From a virus: a stretch of 20,351 nucleotides of DNA. Below the pieces are notes generated by a model, which made no database searches, had not been told where the DNA came from, and worked only from the letters and a program-made list of their open reading frames with translations. This document shows positions 20,102 through 20,351 of the stretch, one piece after another (position 1 is the stretch's first letter; the number at the start of each line of letters is the position of its first letter). The translations under genes were made by a program, and so were the position numbers. The stretch covers positions 1 to 20,351 of IMG/VR virus record IMGVR_UViG_3300031963_005539; one strand, written 5' to 3'.

Positions 20102-20351
20102 TCTTCATATTTGGTAGATTCTCATAGATAGGTTTGATAATACCTCTATTGATATCCCAATCTAAGTAGAAATCAAACTCATGTCCATGACGGTTCTTTC
20201 GGCTAACCACTTCAATCATATTTGTATTTGGATATCTGTGAATAGCCATAGCCATATCTGCATCATATTCAATTGCCTTTGACCAAGCAACTTGGCTCAT
20301 CATTGGCGGTTCATCTTGGTCCGATATGTCGTCTGCCGTTGCAGCGGTGAT
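20082..20351 (-). CDS. C-terminus of a DnaB-like replicative helicase, cut by the window edge
   Basis: The open frame continues to the window edge; the last 89 or so codons are present. The sequence DISDQDEPPMMSQVAWSK followed by AIEYDADMAMAIHR and then MIEVVSRKNRHGHEFDFYLDWD matches the end of the RecA-like domain of DnaB/gp41-type helicases (S.AI..DAD..., then a K.R.G strand). It would unwind DNA ahead of the polymerase and partner the primase. The Walker motifs would lie upstream, outside the window. An internal ATG at 20303 is not the start. Confidence 0.78.
   Translation of the reverse strand: MTAATADDISDQDEPPMMSQVAWSKAIEYDADMAMAIHRYPNTNMIEVVSRKNRHGHEFDFYLDWDINRGIIKPIYENLPNMKNDSSTN

Overview
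The window reads as part of the genome of a tailed double-stranded DNA phage. It carries a terminase pair, a CHAP endolysin, phage-type small genes and a compact replisome. Every convincing gene lies on the minus strand, so transcription runs from base 20351 down to base 1, mostly with ATGA, TAATG or TGATG overlaps. There is no integrase, repressor, insertion sequence or CRISPR array, which fits a lytic life style (inference). The DNA is AT-rich. The host cannot be fixed from sequence alone. A CHAP endolysin, Sec-type exported proteins, a tRNA gene without encoded CCA, very short mRNA leaders and a PHP-type DnaE would suit a low-GC aquatic actinobacterium or another Gram-positive host, but this is a guess.

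Layout in the direction of transcription. (1) Replication, 20351-14655: the C-terminus of a DnaB-like helicase, a small unknown protein, a CHC2/Toprim primase, a gp32-like zinc single-strand-binding protein with its own promoter, 5' hairpin and 3' GAAA-loop hairpin, a PHP-type DNA polymerase III alpha subunit and a small unknown protein. (2) Nucleotide and recombination block, 14668-10588: MazG-like pyrophosphohydrolase, RecA/UvsX-like recombinase with its own promoter, zinc ribbon, small PD-(D/E)XK candidate, XapX-like membrane protein, an unknown helical protein, Cas4-like Fe-S nuclease, double zinc finger, RuvC-like resolvase and a mini HTH protein. (3) Sugar cassette, 10591-8095: FkbM methyltransferase, cytidylyltransferase and a two-domain glycosyltransferase, then a MazG/DUF1599-like protein. 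(4) Packaging, 7723-5404: small and large terminase. (5) Small genes plus a tRNA with anticodon CAT, 5407-4560. (6) Hsp20 chaperone and FmdB-type zinc ribbon, 4477-3705, each with a recognisable promoter. (7) A large exported PA14-like coiled-coil protein followed by a lysis-like cassette (small two-helix membrane protein, Cys-rich lipoprotein, two-helix membrane protein with coiled-coil tail, CHAP endolysin), 3655-220. (8) Two small genes, the last running off the window.

The phage seems to bring most of its own fork machinery (helicase, primase, SSB, polymerase) and recombination machinery (RecA, RuvC and one or two RecB-like nucleases). The sugar cassette may decorate virions, host glycans or DNA. 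Control appears to rest on scattered TATAAT boxes, most of them extended -10 promoters in the few gaps between genes; at three genes the box is so close to the start codon that the mRNA should be leaderless or nearly so. No stretch above 300 bases lacks a gene.
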